Shown here piece after piece: positions 25,081 through 35,562 of a stretch of 64,000 nucleotides of DNA. The DNA is from Branchiostoma belcheri (lineage: Eukaryota > Chordata > Leptocardii > Amphioxiformes > Branchiostomatidae): the NCBI RefSeq assembly GCF_001625305.1, contig NW_017802558.1:569268-633267 (forward strand). The letters are read 5' to 3'. The translations under genes were made by a program, and so were the position numbers. Within the stretch, counting starts at the first letter, position 1, and each line of letters opens with the position of its first letter. The notes under the pieces are model-generated. The model did no database searches and was not told where the DNA came from. It worked only from the letters and a program-made list of their open reading frames with translations.

Positions 25081-25289
25081 CTGTAAATCACGTTATGTTT
25101 ATGGTAGCAAAAGCTTGTGGTCTGAGAAAAATCAGGACATTTTTTCGGAACTATATATTTTCAGCATGGCGGCAGGTGCAGCAAAAAGTAAGTTGGCAAA
25201 TTGTTCACGGTAATGATAAGTTTACGGTACAGAAGTGACCGCAAAAACCACGAATAGAAAAGTATCGCGAAAAAATCATGATTTTACAG
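25081..25289 (+). mobile_element. Family A MITE
   Basis: It has CTGTAAATCACGTTATG at the left, GATTTTACAG at the right and TA on each side. Inner landmarks are GGTCTGAGAAAAATC, GGCGGCAGGTGCAGCAAAAA, TTGTTCACGGTAATGATAAG and GCGGTACAGAAGTGACCGC. Confidence 0.9.
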
Positions 25290-25622
25290 TATCTGATAGG
25301 ACCCAAATTTTTGACAGGTTCCTGTCACAAACAAAGATGTTCATTGCACTGTCTGTGAACACCTTCCAGGTAAAGGACAAACTGATCTGCTGGTAGTTTT
25401 GGAACAGTGTCAACAGTCAAGCATGGCTGGACAGATTGTCTTTCCTCCAGACTGCAACTGATTAAGTTGCATGTGACTGAAATTTGAACCATGTGACATT
25501 GTGAGTTAATCACTCTGAGTGCGACAGTGTTTATTGCAGTGGTGGGACCCCCTTCGGAGACACGGACTGTTCCTGTTCTTGGTTGTGGGCAGCCTGGTAT
25601 TATCAGTCAGGGCCAGTCAACA

Positions 25623-25831
25623 CTGTAAATCACTTTTCGTTCGCAGTAACAAAAGTTCGTAGTCTGAGAAAAGTGGACAACGTTTGCGGAACTATACATT
25701 CACGGTGGCAGCAGGTGCAGGAAAAAGAAATTTGGTGAATCATTTGTTTGCAGTAATGATAAGTTTGCGGTACACGAGTAACTGCGACAACCGCTAATAC
25801 AAAAGTACTGTGAAAAAATGGTGATTTACAG
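25623..25831 (+). mobile_element. Family A MITE
   Basis: Left end CTGTAAATCACTTTTCG, right end GTGATTTACAG then TA; the left flank is CA, a mutated duplication. The whole internal landmark order is kept, so it is close to a full-length reference copy. It lies only 333 bp beyond the previous copy, in the same orientation. Confidence 0.9.
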
Positions 25832-27231
25832 TATTATCATCAGTCACTGGGCCCTAGTCACCACTCTCCCTGGACGGATTACCTACATGTGAATGCATGT
25901 TTGAAGTTTAATCACTGAACTGATGAACAAGGCCAAGGATGTACCAGGCTATGTGCAGGCGTGTCATCTGAATACAAATTGGGCTCACCTATGGGCACCA
26001 ATCATCGCGCAGGATCGTAAATTGAACTTCAAACAGAACGAAATTGATGGCCACTGCAGAGAAGGGCATCTGCACAGCAATGGATTCTAGATAGCCAGAA
26101 ATCCTGATTGTGAGATCTTCAGTGATGATGATGATGATGTTTTTTCATCATCTTTGATGAGGACCACTCTCTAAAAGATGAATACACGTCCAGACAAAAG
26201 ATGTCACAGTCGCACACATGTTTTTAACTGCGTGATGGGAATTGAAAACACAGTTCAGGATTGTACCAACAATGAACAGACAAGGTATGGGGACCATTAA
26301 TTCTTACCATGCCGTGATCCTAAGACTTACAAACATTTTAACTACATGTGTTCATCATTGTAACCAAAGCTTTCCCATAGCCCAGGGATACGTCATGATG
26401 CATCTGCTAAGAACAGACTTGCCTATAGAGAGCTCTGCCGTTGATAATTTATGATTTCATATATAGTTTCACACTGCAAATAGCACTTTGTGTGGATGCT
26501 AAGGCCCTTCTGCTGGATATCATCTCACAAATCATTTCGACCCACTTTGTTACTCGGGATGTGAGGGATTGCCAGCGCCTTAGCAGTTCACTTGGTGCAT
26601 CTTGATGAATTATGTCCTGCAAAGCCAGCAATACGTAAGGATTATGTGCTTTTCGTGACCGCTTATTGTCGTTATTCAGCCTGAACTAATAGAGGATTCG
26701 CCACATAACAAGCTTATTTCCCAGTAGCGCAATGTCTTACAATTTTCTTGCAAAATTGGAAAAGGGGTTAGGTATGGAGATTGGTGGCTTTATGGAGGAT
26801 TTTTGATCTTCTTAGAAAACGTTGAATCCACATATAATACCTGGCGAACTCACTGATCCGAAGTACACATGCATTGTGAGTTGAAGTCATTGACCTAGTT
26901 GTTTCAGTGGTATATGAAGGCTATAGTATATGTAGTGCCTTAGAATAGGAAAAGGTAGAATTTTGTTGAGTTTATTTGTTGCGTTTTCGGTTAGACCCAA
27001 TTGACACTAATCTAAAAATAGAGTAAACCATGACTTCTTTCTGTTACATGTACAATATAATAATGATTACCTTTGCCACATTATTTTTCCCTTGTCCTTC
27101 TGATATGAAAATATTGGAATTTTAAAAACAGTCTGTCATGTTTGGTAAAATTTCCTACCGGGTATGTTGGCCCTGGAGTCAAGGAGCTGGCCTGTGTAGA
27201 CCCTGGCAACAGTCCGGCATCCAGACTGCTA

Positions 27232-27436
27232 CTGTAAATCACTTTATACTTTGTGGTAGCACAAGTTCATGGTCCGACAAATATGTTTGCAGAACTATAC
27301 ATTCATTTTGCGATGGCGACAGGTGCAGCAAAAAGTAAGTCGGCAGATTACTTGTTGATGGGAATAAGTTCACGGTACAGAAGTGACTGCGACAATTGCA
27401 AATATAGAAATACTGCGAAAAAATCTTGATTTACAG
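27232..27436 (+). mobile_element. Family A MITE
   Basis: CTGTAAATCACTTTATAC at the left and TTGATTTACAG at the right with TA flanks. Landmarks GGCGACAGGTGCAGCAAAAA and CACGGTACAGAAGTGACTGC are visible. Confidence 0.9.
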
Positions 27437-27808
27437 TATTGAAGGGGGGGTCTAAGAGCAGGACCCTGGAGGCTACCCCCCTGGCAGAGGAGGGGGGGTC
27501 AGCACAGATAAATTTACCCAGTAGTTTCAGGCCCTTCAATCTTTAATTGTGAGCAGAAAATTGATTTTTTTGGTTTTCAGCCAAAATTACAAATGCATGA
27601 GAGGAAGCCTCTACCTGATATATGACCCACTTTTATCTTGTCATCAGCCCGCAGTCTACTCATCATGACCCAACCCAACTTTCCATCCCTGGATTACTAG
27701 AGTTAGCCTGGGTACCTTCCTACATATTTACAGTTATCCCTTTTCTCTTGCGATCTTGAATGGGAGAGTAACAGTAACAGTAACAGTAAGGTTGTCAGAT
27801 TGATAAAT

Positions 27809-28035
27809 GAGGGCCTGCATGGGGGGTCCCGACAACGCTCTACGCTGAATTCGGAAACCCCTCGATTACGCTTTACGATAAATTCCAAGTGGCTCCAACG
27901 TAATGCATTACATGGAATTAAAACGGCGAATACGCTCTACGTAAGACGTGCCAATTACGCTGTACGTTGAATTAGAGCGGTCCGTCTTCGCTTTAGGGCC
28001 GATTATGCTGTTGGGAAAAGGGCATGCAGGTCCTC
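27809..28035. mobile_element. Family K element, 6-bp target duplication ATAAAT
   Basis: Inverted ends GAGGGCCTGCATG and CATGCAGGTCCTC are flanked by the direct repeat ATAAAT (27803-27808 and 28036-28041). The 227-bp CpG-rich interior is built from loosely repeated words: ACGCTCTACGCTGAATT, ATTACGCTTTACG, AATACGCTCTACG and ATTACGCTGTACG. Its composition stands out from the A+T-rich surroundings. A related copy with the duplication TTGACT is at 55628-55839. Confidence 0.8.
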
Positions 28036-28351
28036 ATAAATAGAGAAAGATTATGTTTCATATGCTCAACTTGAACACAAGTTAACGTAACAGCCTGAAT
28101 TCATCTGGGTTGGTAATTAAGATACATCATGAAAAGGTAACATACATAAGGAAAATTAAACTGTTCTCCAACTCAAGGAATTTGAGTCACTGGAATTTTC
28201 CCAGTGCTGCCATCGCAAATGCTGAAAAATCACATGTCCACGTACACCACCTGAGGCAGATAGCTTATAAAGACCAAGAGATTCAGTCGAAAATTTCTTC
28301 AGTTGAAGAATAATTTAATGTTCATTATTTAACTTGTATCTTTTGCCAATA

Positions 28352-28535
28352 CTGTAAATCACTTTGTGTTCACTGTTAATGTTATATCACTTCGTTACCA
28401 TGAACCATGAACAAATAGTTTGCCGACTTTCTTTCTTCTGCACCTGCCGCCACCGCAAACATACAGTTCTGCAAACATGTCCATTTTTCTCAGACCCGCA
28501 AACTTTTGCTACCGCGAATATTAAGTGACTTACAG
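28352..28535 (-). mobile_element. Family A MITE with rearranged left end
   Basis: Both ends are intact with TA flanks. The left end reads CTGTAAATCACTTTGTGTTC, which is the forward-orientation end, whereas the interior (TTTGCCGACTTTC, TTCTGCACCTGCCGCC, TTTTCTCAGACCC) is reversed. The copy therefore has two forward-type ends, the signature of an internal inversion or a chimaeric transposition. Confidence 0.8.
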
Positions 28536-29057
28536 TATTCTATACTCTGTTGATCCCTTTCTCTTGCAATCTCTCCATCGAGAATCATACATCACTAATA
28601 TTATGTGCCTTTCCCCGTCCCATCATTTCTTGTTAGGAAGGAAATCCATGGGCTTTACTGCTAGATAGAAATCAGATGGGTTGAGAAATACAAGCTGTGC
28701 AGTACGCAATCTTAAACTTGAAGTGAGATTGAATGTCCTGATATGGTGTTCCTCTGGGAAAAGTGGGAGTCCAGTGGTATACAGGTGCTGGTGATATTTG
28801 ATCATATCTAGGTCAGGTCTTATTAACTGGCTGCCATGGCCAGTACTGAGAGATGTTCCATCTGGAAGATCTGTGGTATGTTGCTGTCGCTACACATACA
28901 TATCAGGCCACACCTATAGTGACATACAGAAATTCTTCTTTCAGGATTTTAGATAAAATTGAACTAGGAAAACCTGAAAGTTTACAAAAATACTGTGCCG
29001 AAAGGTGCAGGTGTTATATCTAACGGATAGGTCAGCCATCAATGTCTATTCGGAATA

Positions 29058-29271
29058 CTGTATTTATGATTTCTTTGTGGTACTTTTATATTTGCAGTTT
29101 TTGCAGTCACTTCTGTCCTGCAAGTTTGAAGTTTGTATCATTAACGTGAGCAAATAGGTTGCTTACTTTCTTTTTGTTGTACACGCCGCTACCACGAACG
29201 TATAATCCTGTAAACATGACCATTTTTCTCAGACCGCAACCTTTTGCTACCGTGAACAGAAAGTGATTTAG
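29058..29271 (-). mobile_element. Family A MITE
   Basis: Left end CTGTATTTATGATTTC (mutated), right end AAGTGATTTA with two bases of CAG lost before GTA. Inner landmarks TGTGGTACTTTTATATTTG, TTTTTGTTGTACACGCCGC and CCATTTTTCTCAGACCGC place it in the family. Confidence 0.85.
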
Positions 29272-30255
29272 TACCAACCGAGGTACCTAAATTCTTGCTT
29301 CAGGATTTAAGATAAAATTCAACTAGGAAAATGCGAAAGCCCAAAAGTTTACAAATATACTGCCAAGAAAGTTGCAGGCATTATAACTTATCCTATGGAT
29401 ATGTCAGCCATCAATGTGTATTCACGATAACTAGTAGATGTGTGTACATTACTCTCACTAGTCCTTCTAACAACAACCTGTTGGATTTTATTTTTTGACC
29501 AAGAAACACATCCCCAACACTGAGGAGTATTCTGCTGTATTCCTTTTTTTGTCTAGTTGGAAGATGTCTCTACGAGATACATTACACATACCTTATGGCA
29601 TGAGATAACATATCAACAAAGCTTGCGTTGCAACTGACAAGATTATGCAGTAGATTCATACATTTGGTAAGTTAAGTGCATACACATAGCCGTATGATCG
29701 ATGTAACACATACAACCTACTGACAGTAAACAGATAATCAACTGGTAGTAATGTTCCTCAGGGAAACGGATGAGGCATGTGCATAAATTCTGTAGTAAGC
29801 TGATTATTGTGTCGTCTCCAAGTTTCAGGATAATCAATACCAAAAGGAAAAATACAAGAAGAGCTTCGATATCCATTCATCAAAAGGAATCAGTGGAAAA
29901 GATCACAAGTAATCCAAAACTTGTGAATGAATTGATTTATTGATGGTATAGTCAAGATGAATAGTAAATTATCTCATCAATCATGATATTACAATATACA
30001 AAGTTGCCAAATTGCAAGCAGAGAACTGTCCACTGTTTGCCTCGTTTTTGTAAAATTCAATGATTTATTTATTACTTATTTTGTAAACACCAGGATTTAC
30101 ATTTTTTGTATTTATCAATCAAACAAAACAATAAAAATAAAGATGTATCCCCATCATTTGCACAGTCTTATTATGCCTGATATACATCTAGCTCTATGCC
30201 TAGAAGTGATCATTTGGCTTTGAATTGAACAACACCACTATAAAAAATATGGTAA

Positions 30256-30531
30256 CCCTGATCAACCTTTTCTAGCTCCATACTCCATATGAGTGATGAA
30301 ACATTGTACAATCAGTTTTCCAACATTGACATTGAAAATATAAGTGTCCTCATGCAAGTTTTATTTTGTTAAACTGTATTGTATAAGTTCAATCACTAGA
30401 GATTGCAAAATAAATAAATGTCTAATAAAATGTCTAATAAAAAAAGAAAAGGGATAAAAAGATAATCCGTACCTACTGACCCTAATTTTTCAGGACTGAA
30501 ACAGGAAACACAACATTTTTTTTCCTAGGCC
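30256..30531. mobile_element. Family D MITE, left end missing
   Basis: The right end ACATTTTTTTTCCTAGGCC is intact. The interior shares GATCAACCTTTTCTAGCTCC, CATTGACATTGAAAATA and GTGTCCTCATGCAAGTTTTA with 22955-23297. The left terminal part is absent. Confidence 0.75.
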
Positions 30532-30730
30532 TCAGCTATTCAAGAGTCAGATATTTGGTGTGATCGATTTGGAAAGTCGATAGGTCAGATTTTGATGTGT
30601 AGTGATCTTCAATGTAGGTTAAGTACTGTGATGTAGATGTGAAGGACATTGGAGTTTTATAGTCGCTGGGGGTATTACAGCATGTATCATGTCATCAACT
30701 TGCCATGTCTGTGCTCAACAGAGTCAGTAA

Positions 30731-31124
30731 GGCCATGTTGATTTGATTATATGGATGACAATCGAGCGCACATGAGTTTTCGTCTGTGTCCAAAAATGAA
30801 AGTTTTCGACCACACTGTAAATCGTACAAAGCAGCTACATGATGAGCAAATATGTGCCGTAAATTGTAAAAAAATGTTGGAAAATGATAGTTCATGTAAT
30901 TTCGTAGAATGCCAAAACCAATTCCTAAGGAAAAGAAGAAAATGTGAAGAAATGAAAATGACGAGTCTGTACTTTGTGTGTTAAGTCATTTGTTCAACCT
31001 TCATGACCATGTAGATTTCATGATGAAGGCAAGTTTTTATTGCCAAACTTTTTTTATTCGCATGCTTGCATCAGTTTTGGGGGTTTCCAGAGGATGTCAT
31101 CCATATAAAAAAACCAACTTGTCG
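30731..31124. mobile_element. Family C MITE
   Basis: Left end GGCCATGTTGATTTGATTAT preceded by TAA; right end GATGTCATCCATAT..AACTTGTCG followed by TTA. Shared interior words with 49947-50332 include ACTGTAAATCGTACAAA, GATTTCATGATGAAGGC-like and GCATGCTTGCATCAGTTTTG. A fragment of a family A end (TTACTGTAAATCACC) follows directly at 31125. Confidence 0.8.
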
Positions 31125-33439
31125 TTACTGTAAATCACCCAGTACAACAGATGGTAGCTGTTTGTAAAGCTTGTGAGAGAATCTGACTCAACGATTGTTT
31201 ATAGACTGCAAAGGGTTGCTACTCCATCTTTGAAAAGCCCTGCTATTTATTTAGATTGGGTAATAATGTATCGTGAATGCTAGTGATAAAATCCTGCAAC
31301 CCTTCTACAACATCATCACTTTTACTACCAGCACAGAGCCTTTTGTAAAATAATACCATATTGTTACCATGGCAACACGATACTAGGTGCGAGAAGTTGA
31401 GCAATAACTTTACCTGCAACACCCCAACTGTTCCTTTTTTCATTGACCCTCCCGTATTATCCTCGGAGTACAGTAATCCATACAAATGATACTTTCGATA
31501 AATTGCAGGCAACAGTTTATGCGGCTTATGGCCGTCATAAACATTTATGATTCAGGCCGCTGGAAATAACATTGATCATATCAGGCAGTTTATGGCATTG
31601 TCTGAGCTTGGTGCAGAAGATACCTGACCTCTGTGCTCTCTCTCGTAAATCCTATTAGGTCAGCTACCCTCTAGGTGAAAACTTGGGGCACGCATTGCTG
31701 GCTAAATGCTAGTACATCAAACTTGTTATGTTTCATGAAATAAAGATGCCTTTAACAAGAAATCCATAAGTTATGAAACAAGTTTGAACTGCATTTGCTA
31801 ACACAAAGTCTGGGCATTCAGTCTCATTGGATAAAGTAAGAATCATGGACACAGAGCCAGACTTTTTTCGCGCAAAGGATTAAAGCCATCTACATCAGGG
31901 CATTGCAACCATCCCTCAACAGAGACGGGGGGCGCCACAGACTTTCTGAAACCTATGATCCACTGCTCGCAGCGTCACATGTATTATCTGTGTGACATCA
32001 CGGAAGCGGTGGATTGCTCATTCCTTGACAAAGGCTGGAGTTGCACAGTTAAAAATTTGTGTGAGTCCAATTTTTTGTGCCGGCAATTACAGTTCAAACT
32101 TACTTGTTTCATAATGACTTCTACCAACACAGGTGAACTTTCAAGATAAAATCCACAAGTTGTAGGGTTTCACTGTCAATTTGACCTAAGATGCTTCAAG
32201 TACTTTTCTTGTAACTTTTCATGGTGAAAGACTTTGTCTACAGTAACCGTTGCAAATTACAACTTGGATAAAGTAAACTTCACAACTTTGGTAGATTTTA
32301 CCATTGAATAACTGGATGGATGTTTTCTAAAACACCCATCTTAGTTGTATGATGATCATCACATCAGTCATCATGCAAATATGGTGTGTTCTACCTCCTC
32401 CAAGTCTTCATTTTGGTAGCAGTAACTCTTATCTGTTCTGGCAGACACTTAAGTCAACATAGATAGAAGCATTTAAGATAAACAAGTGCTAATGATGCTT
32501 CAGTACCACTTAAGTAAGACTGGCAGGTGGTATGATAGATAAGATAATGTGAAATTTTCCTCCTCCTAACTTGCCACCTGTTGGCTTTCCTTGTGGAGGG
32601 CCCAAAATAGGAACTCGATTGTAGTCCCTGGTTAACGTCTTTGAAAATCCTTTTCTCTCTTGAAAATTTTGGTTCATTGTGGAGACATTTTGGTCTAAAC
32701 TTTCCTACTTTGGTCAAGTTTTGTTCATTTCACCAGTATAGTGGGCATAATATTAATGAGAGACCTTGCTTGCCCAGAGCGGATGGATACACGAGATACA
32801 TGAGAAAATAAGTTCAAAAGTAGGGTTTGTTTACTGTTGTCAACTGTTGTCAGAGTTTGACCTGGTCAAACCCCTGTTTTCTTTCTTTATTCGGGAAGCA
32901 GACCCTTGTAGCTCTCTGATGTAGAAATTATTGAGATTGAAATGTTGGAAAGTACTTTTATCAGTCCTTGTTTTTAGTGTATCTAACTGTAGCCTTCAAT
33001 GGCCAAGCCTGATAGTGGTATCTGCCTTGCTATCTGCAGTCTGGTGGCATATGGAGTGTTGTAATGTGTGTCATCTGGATTCTTGACCTACACCTGTGTT
33101 ATTTTCATCCATTTTAAAACTGCTATTCAACAATGCCTCAAGTTTGACTGAAGGTTAAGTTGTTAGCATAGAAATAACCGGTATTCTGAAAATGTGCCAG
33201 AAGAAGCCCTCTGGCGAATCCCCAAGAAGACCTTAGACGGGAAGGTGGTGATGTTTTTCTGACCTCCAAGTTTATTGACAGACATTCCTCGCAGCATGTG
33301 CAAAATGTACCTTTGGGAGGTGCATGTCTTTTCCAGGGGAGGTGTTTTTGCCCATCGCTTTTTCCCGTCAAACTGCCAAGTTCTTCAATTCTGCTCCTTT
33401 TTTTGGCTGCCAACAACTTTTATTCATCGCCAAATAAGT

Positions 33440-33896
33440 TGTCAATCACTTAATGTTTGCAGTAGCAAAAGTTTGCAGTTTGAGAGAAAAGGACAAGTTT
33501 GCAGAACTATACGTTTGCGGTGGCAGCAGGTGCAACAAAAAGAAAGTCAGCAAATTATTTGTTCACGGTTACCGTAATGAAAAATTTGCGGTACAGAAGA
33601 ACTGCGAAAACTGCAACCAAAATGTAAAGATAGACAACCAGTCACGGTGAACGCTCAAACTCAACTGGTTTATTCAATCTGCAACCGGCCGGTTCTAGAG
33701 CCCCTTCCCTCGAACGGTACCGGTATAGATCACCTGTTCGAACACGACGCTGGCACGTGCGCTGGCACGTGTTCGAACAGGTGACCGCGGCTCCGCCCAA
33801 GGGAGGGGATAGAACCGGCGATAATACAATGCTTAATAAAACTAACAATACACATTGTTACATTCCTCCCCAGACCACAAAAAATGGTGATTACAG
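33440..33896 (+). mobile_element. Family A MITE interrupted by a 240-bp insertion
   Basis: The left part runs from about 33440 (diverged end TTGTCAATCACTTAATG) to GCGAAAACTGCAACCA near 33620. The right part resumes at ACCACAAAAAATGG near 33875 and ends GTGATTACAGTA. The family order is otherwise complete, so the insertion is younger than this copy. See the LTR-like feature at 33623-33862. Confidence 0.8.
33623..33862 (-). mobile_element. LTR-like insertion (single terminal repeat)
   Basis: Read on the minus strand, it begins TGTAACAATG (33862) and ends CTTTACA (33623), giving TGTAA/TTACA inverted ends of LTR type. A purine run, GGGGAGGAA, lies directly before its start, like a polypurine tract. 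GAATAAACC near 33677 could be a poly(A) signal. A 16-bp hairpin arm, CACCTGTTCGAACACG, and its complement lie at about 33739-33784. No clean target duplication is seen: ACCA occurs on both outer sides but not next to the TG/CA ends. A solo LTR or a truncated 3' LTR are the best readings; a non-LTR-type foldback insertion is possible. Confidence 0.5.
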
Positions 33897-34827
33897 TAGT
33901 CAGGTTTACCTATATCAAAGTTACAAAGCTTTCACCTACGTATACATACATGTACATGCATTCAAATGCCTTACTGCTAGGAAAGCAGTTCATACTTGTA
34001 TCTAACATGTATCTAAAATATTATCAGAGTTTTTATTTCAATTGGCTCGATCTTTTGGGTATAGAATGATGTTTTAGCTGGGTTGTCTTTGGGTTTTTGT
34101 GCATGCTTGTCTGGACAGAGCATGTGGGTGGGGAAGATTGACAGGCAGAATAACAGGTCAAATACACAGGAAATAGGGTGAACTTGAAAAACCCAGAATC
34201 GGACCAGAAGCCAGCAAGAATTAGAGGTTGACACATGGGAATCAGAAGATTGCATATGCGACCCTCCAACCCCCCAGTTTCTTTCCCGATTAAAGTATGT
34301 CATACAATCTCCTCGGTTTTTCCAATAAATTCATTGAAAACCCAAAATACTTCCTGGAACTCTGAAATCTCTGATTTCTCGTTTGAACTTTGCTTGATCT
34401 TTGTGACTCTTTGCAGATGTTTGGTGAGATGTCCATCAAGCAATCTGGAAAACATCACGACTTTTCCTCACAAGGTCTGTTCGGAAATACCTTTAGCTCA
34501 CTGGACATTGTAAAATTTATGGCAGGTCTTCAGCAACAACCTTTGGCTGCCTTGTCAGGTTGCCAACCATTCCTCCAAGGTGCCTGCCCAGTTCTTCTTG
34601 TTTCTTAAATAAATATCCTTGCCAAGATGACATATGGTGTTATGTGTAAGCAGTAAATGCATGTGTTTCTTATGTTTCAGGTAGTTAACATCTGACTTGG
34701 TTTTCATTACTTTACAGAAACTTGACATACATTCAGGAGCCTTAGTAAAGATACCATATGGGGAATATAGGATTGAAAAAGAATGTAGCTTTTGAGGTTG
34801 TACTGTTGATAATCCACACAATCTAAA

Positions 34828-35374
34828 AGGCATGGGGGGGGGGGTAGTGATTACAAATTACAAAAAAAATTCCCGCTGATTATGTTAAATTCACAGAATT
34901 TCCTTAAATGTAAATGAGTATTTTTTAATGGATCGCATTTTACGTTGCAGAAAGGTAATTGCCTACGTTTTACATAGAATGCAAATGACCAACTAGAAAG
35001 GTAATATTTGCAAAGCAAATGCATCATGTTTACCTTCGGATATGGTATGCTCTGTTAATTCCTCTTCAAACACATTCACATACATGTACATGTATATGCC
35101 TAAATGCCTACTATGAAATTGCAACTTTGTATGTAACCCAACACCAGTTACTATGGTGACAGACGTCAACAAATCAGGCCATTGGCCAGGTCAGAGGTTA
35201 GTGTTTGGAAAAACAATAACAAGAGCAAAAACAATATGTTTTCCTTCGGTAAACATAATTACGTGTTATGGCTAATGTACTGATTACGAATTACGTTGAT
35301 TTTGGGTGACTGCCAATGGATTACAAGACGTAACAGGCCTGATTACACCTTACGAAAAAGGGCATGATGCAGGC
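34828..35374. mobile_element. Family K copy interrupted by a family J element
   Basis: The left part (GGGGGGTAGTGATTACAAATTAC) matches the reverse complement of the right part of the copy at 55628-55839. The right part (GATTACGAATTACGTTG, GGCCTGATTACACCTTACG, AAAAGGGCATGATGCAGGC) matches the reverse complement of its left part. A family J copy (35026-35256) splits the two. The left outer end is eroded and no target duplication can be read. Confidence 0.65.
35026..35256 (-). mobile_element. Family J element with inverted ends, nested in K
   Basis: It starts ATGTTTACCTTCGG and ends CCTTCGGTAAACAT, so ATGTTTACC is a 9-bp inverted end. Read in reverse it carries the family landmarks: TTGCTCTTGTTATTG, CTGACCTGGCC and AGTAACTGGTGTTGGGTTAC. 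This copy defines both ends of the family. Confidence 0.65.
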
Positions 35375-35419
35375 GCTCTTGGAAGGCAGAGCACATCCCT
35401 CTCCCTGGCTTCTATAATA

Positions 35420-35562
35420 CATGTAAGTCAGGTACCCATTTTACACCTGGGTGGAGTGAGGAAAGTTGTGTAAAGTGCCCTTCCCAAGGACACAACACCT
35501 CGTCAGGAATGCGAAAAATCGCACTCGTGACCTTTGGAGCCCTTGTCCACTAGCCTAGCCTT
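35420..35562 (-). mobile_element. SINE fragment with MIR-like body
   Basis: On the minus strand it reads TTGTGTCCTTGGGAAGGGC, then ACTTTACACAACTTTCCTCA, then CCAGGTGTAAAATGGGTACC. The same series (CCTTGGGCAAG, CACTTAAC, TTTCCTCA, TGTAAAATGGG) is known from the conserved tail of MIR and of deuterostome SINEs. Upstream of it (about 35525-35562) lies a degraded head with GACCTTTGGAGCCC on the plus strand. This is an old fragment. Confidence 0.6.

Larger units (their letters stand above)
29272..33439 (+). other. Intron-like DNA
   Basis: It contains a truncated family D (30256-30531) and a family C element (30731-31124). No convincing exon is present. About 31500-31660 has paired homeodomain-like words (TAAACATTTATGA) in a low-repeat stretch. 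About 33170-33420 is also low in repeats. Either could be a regulatory element, but the sequence alone does not show it. Confidence 0.45.
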
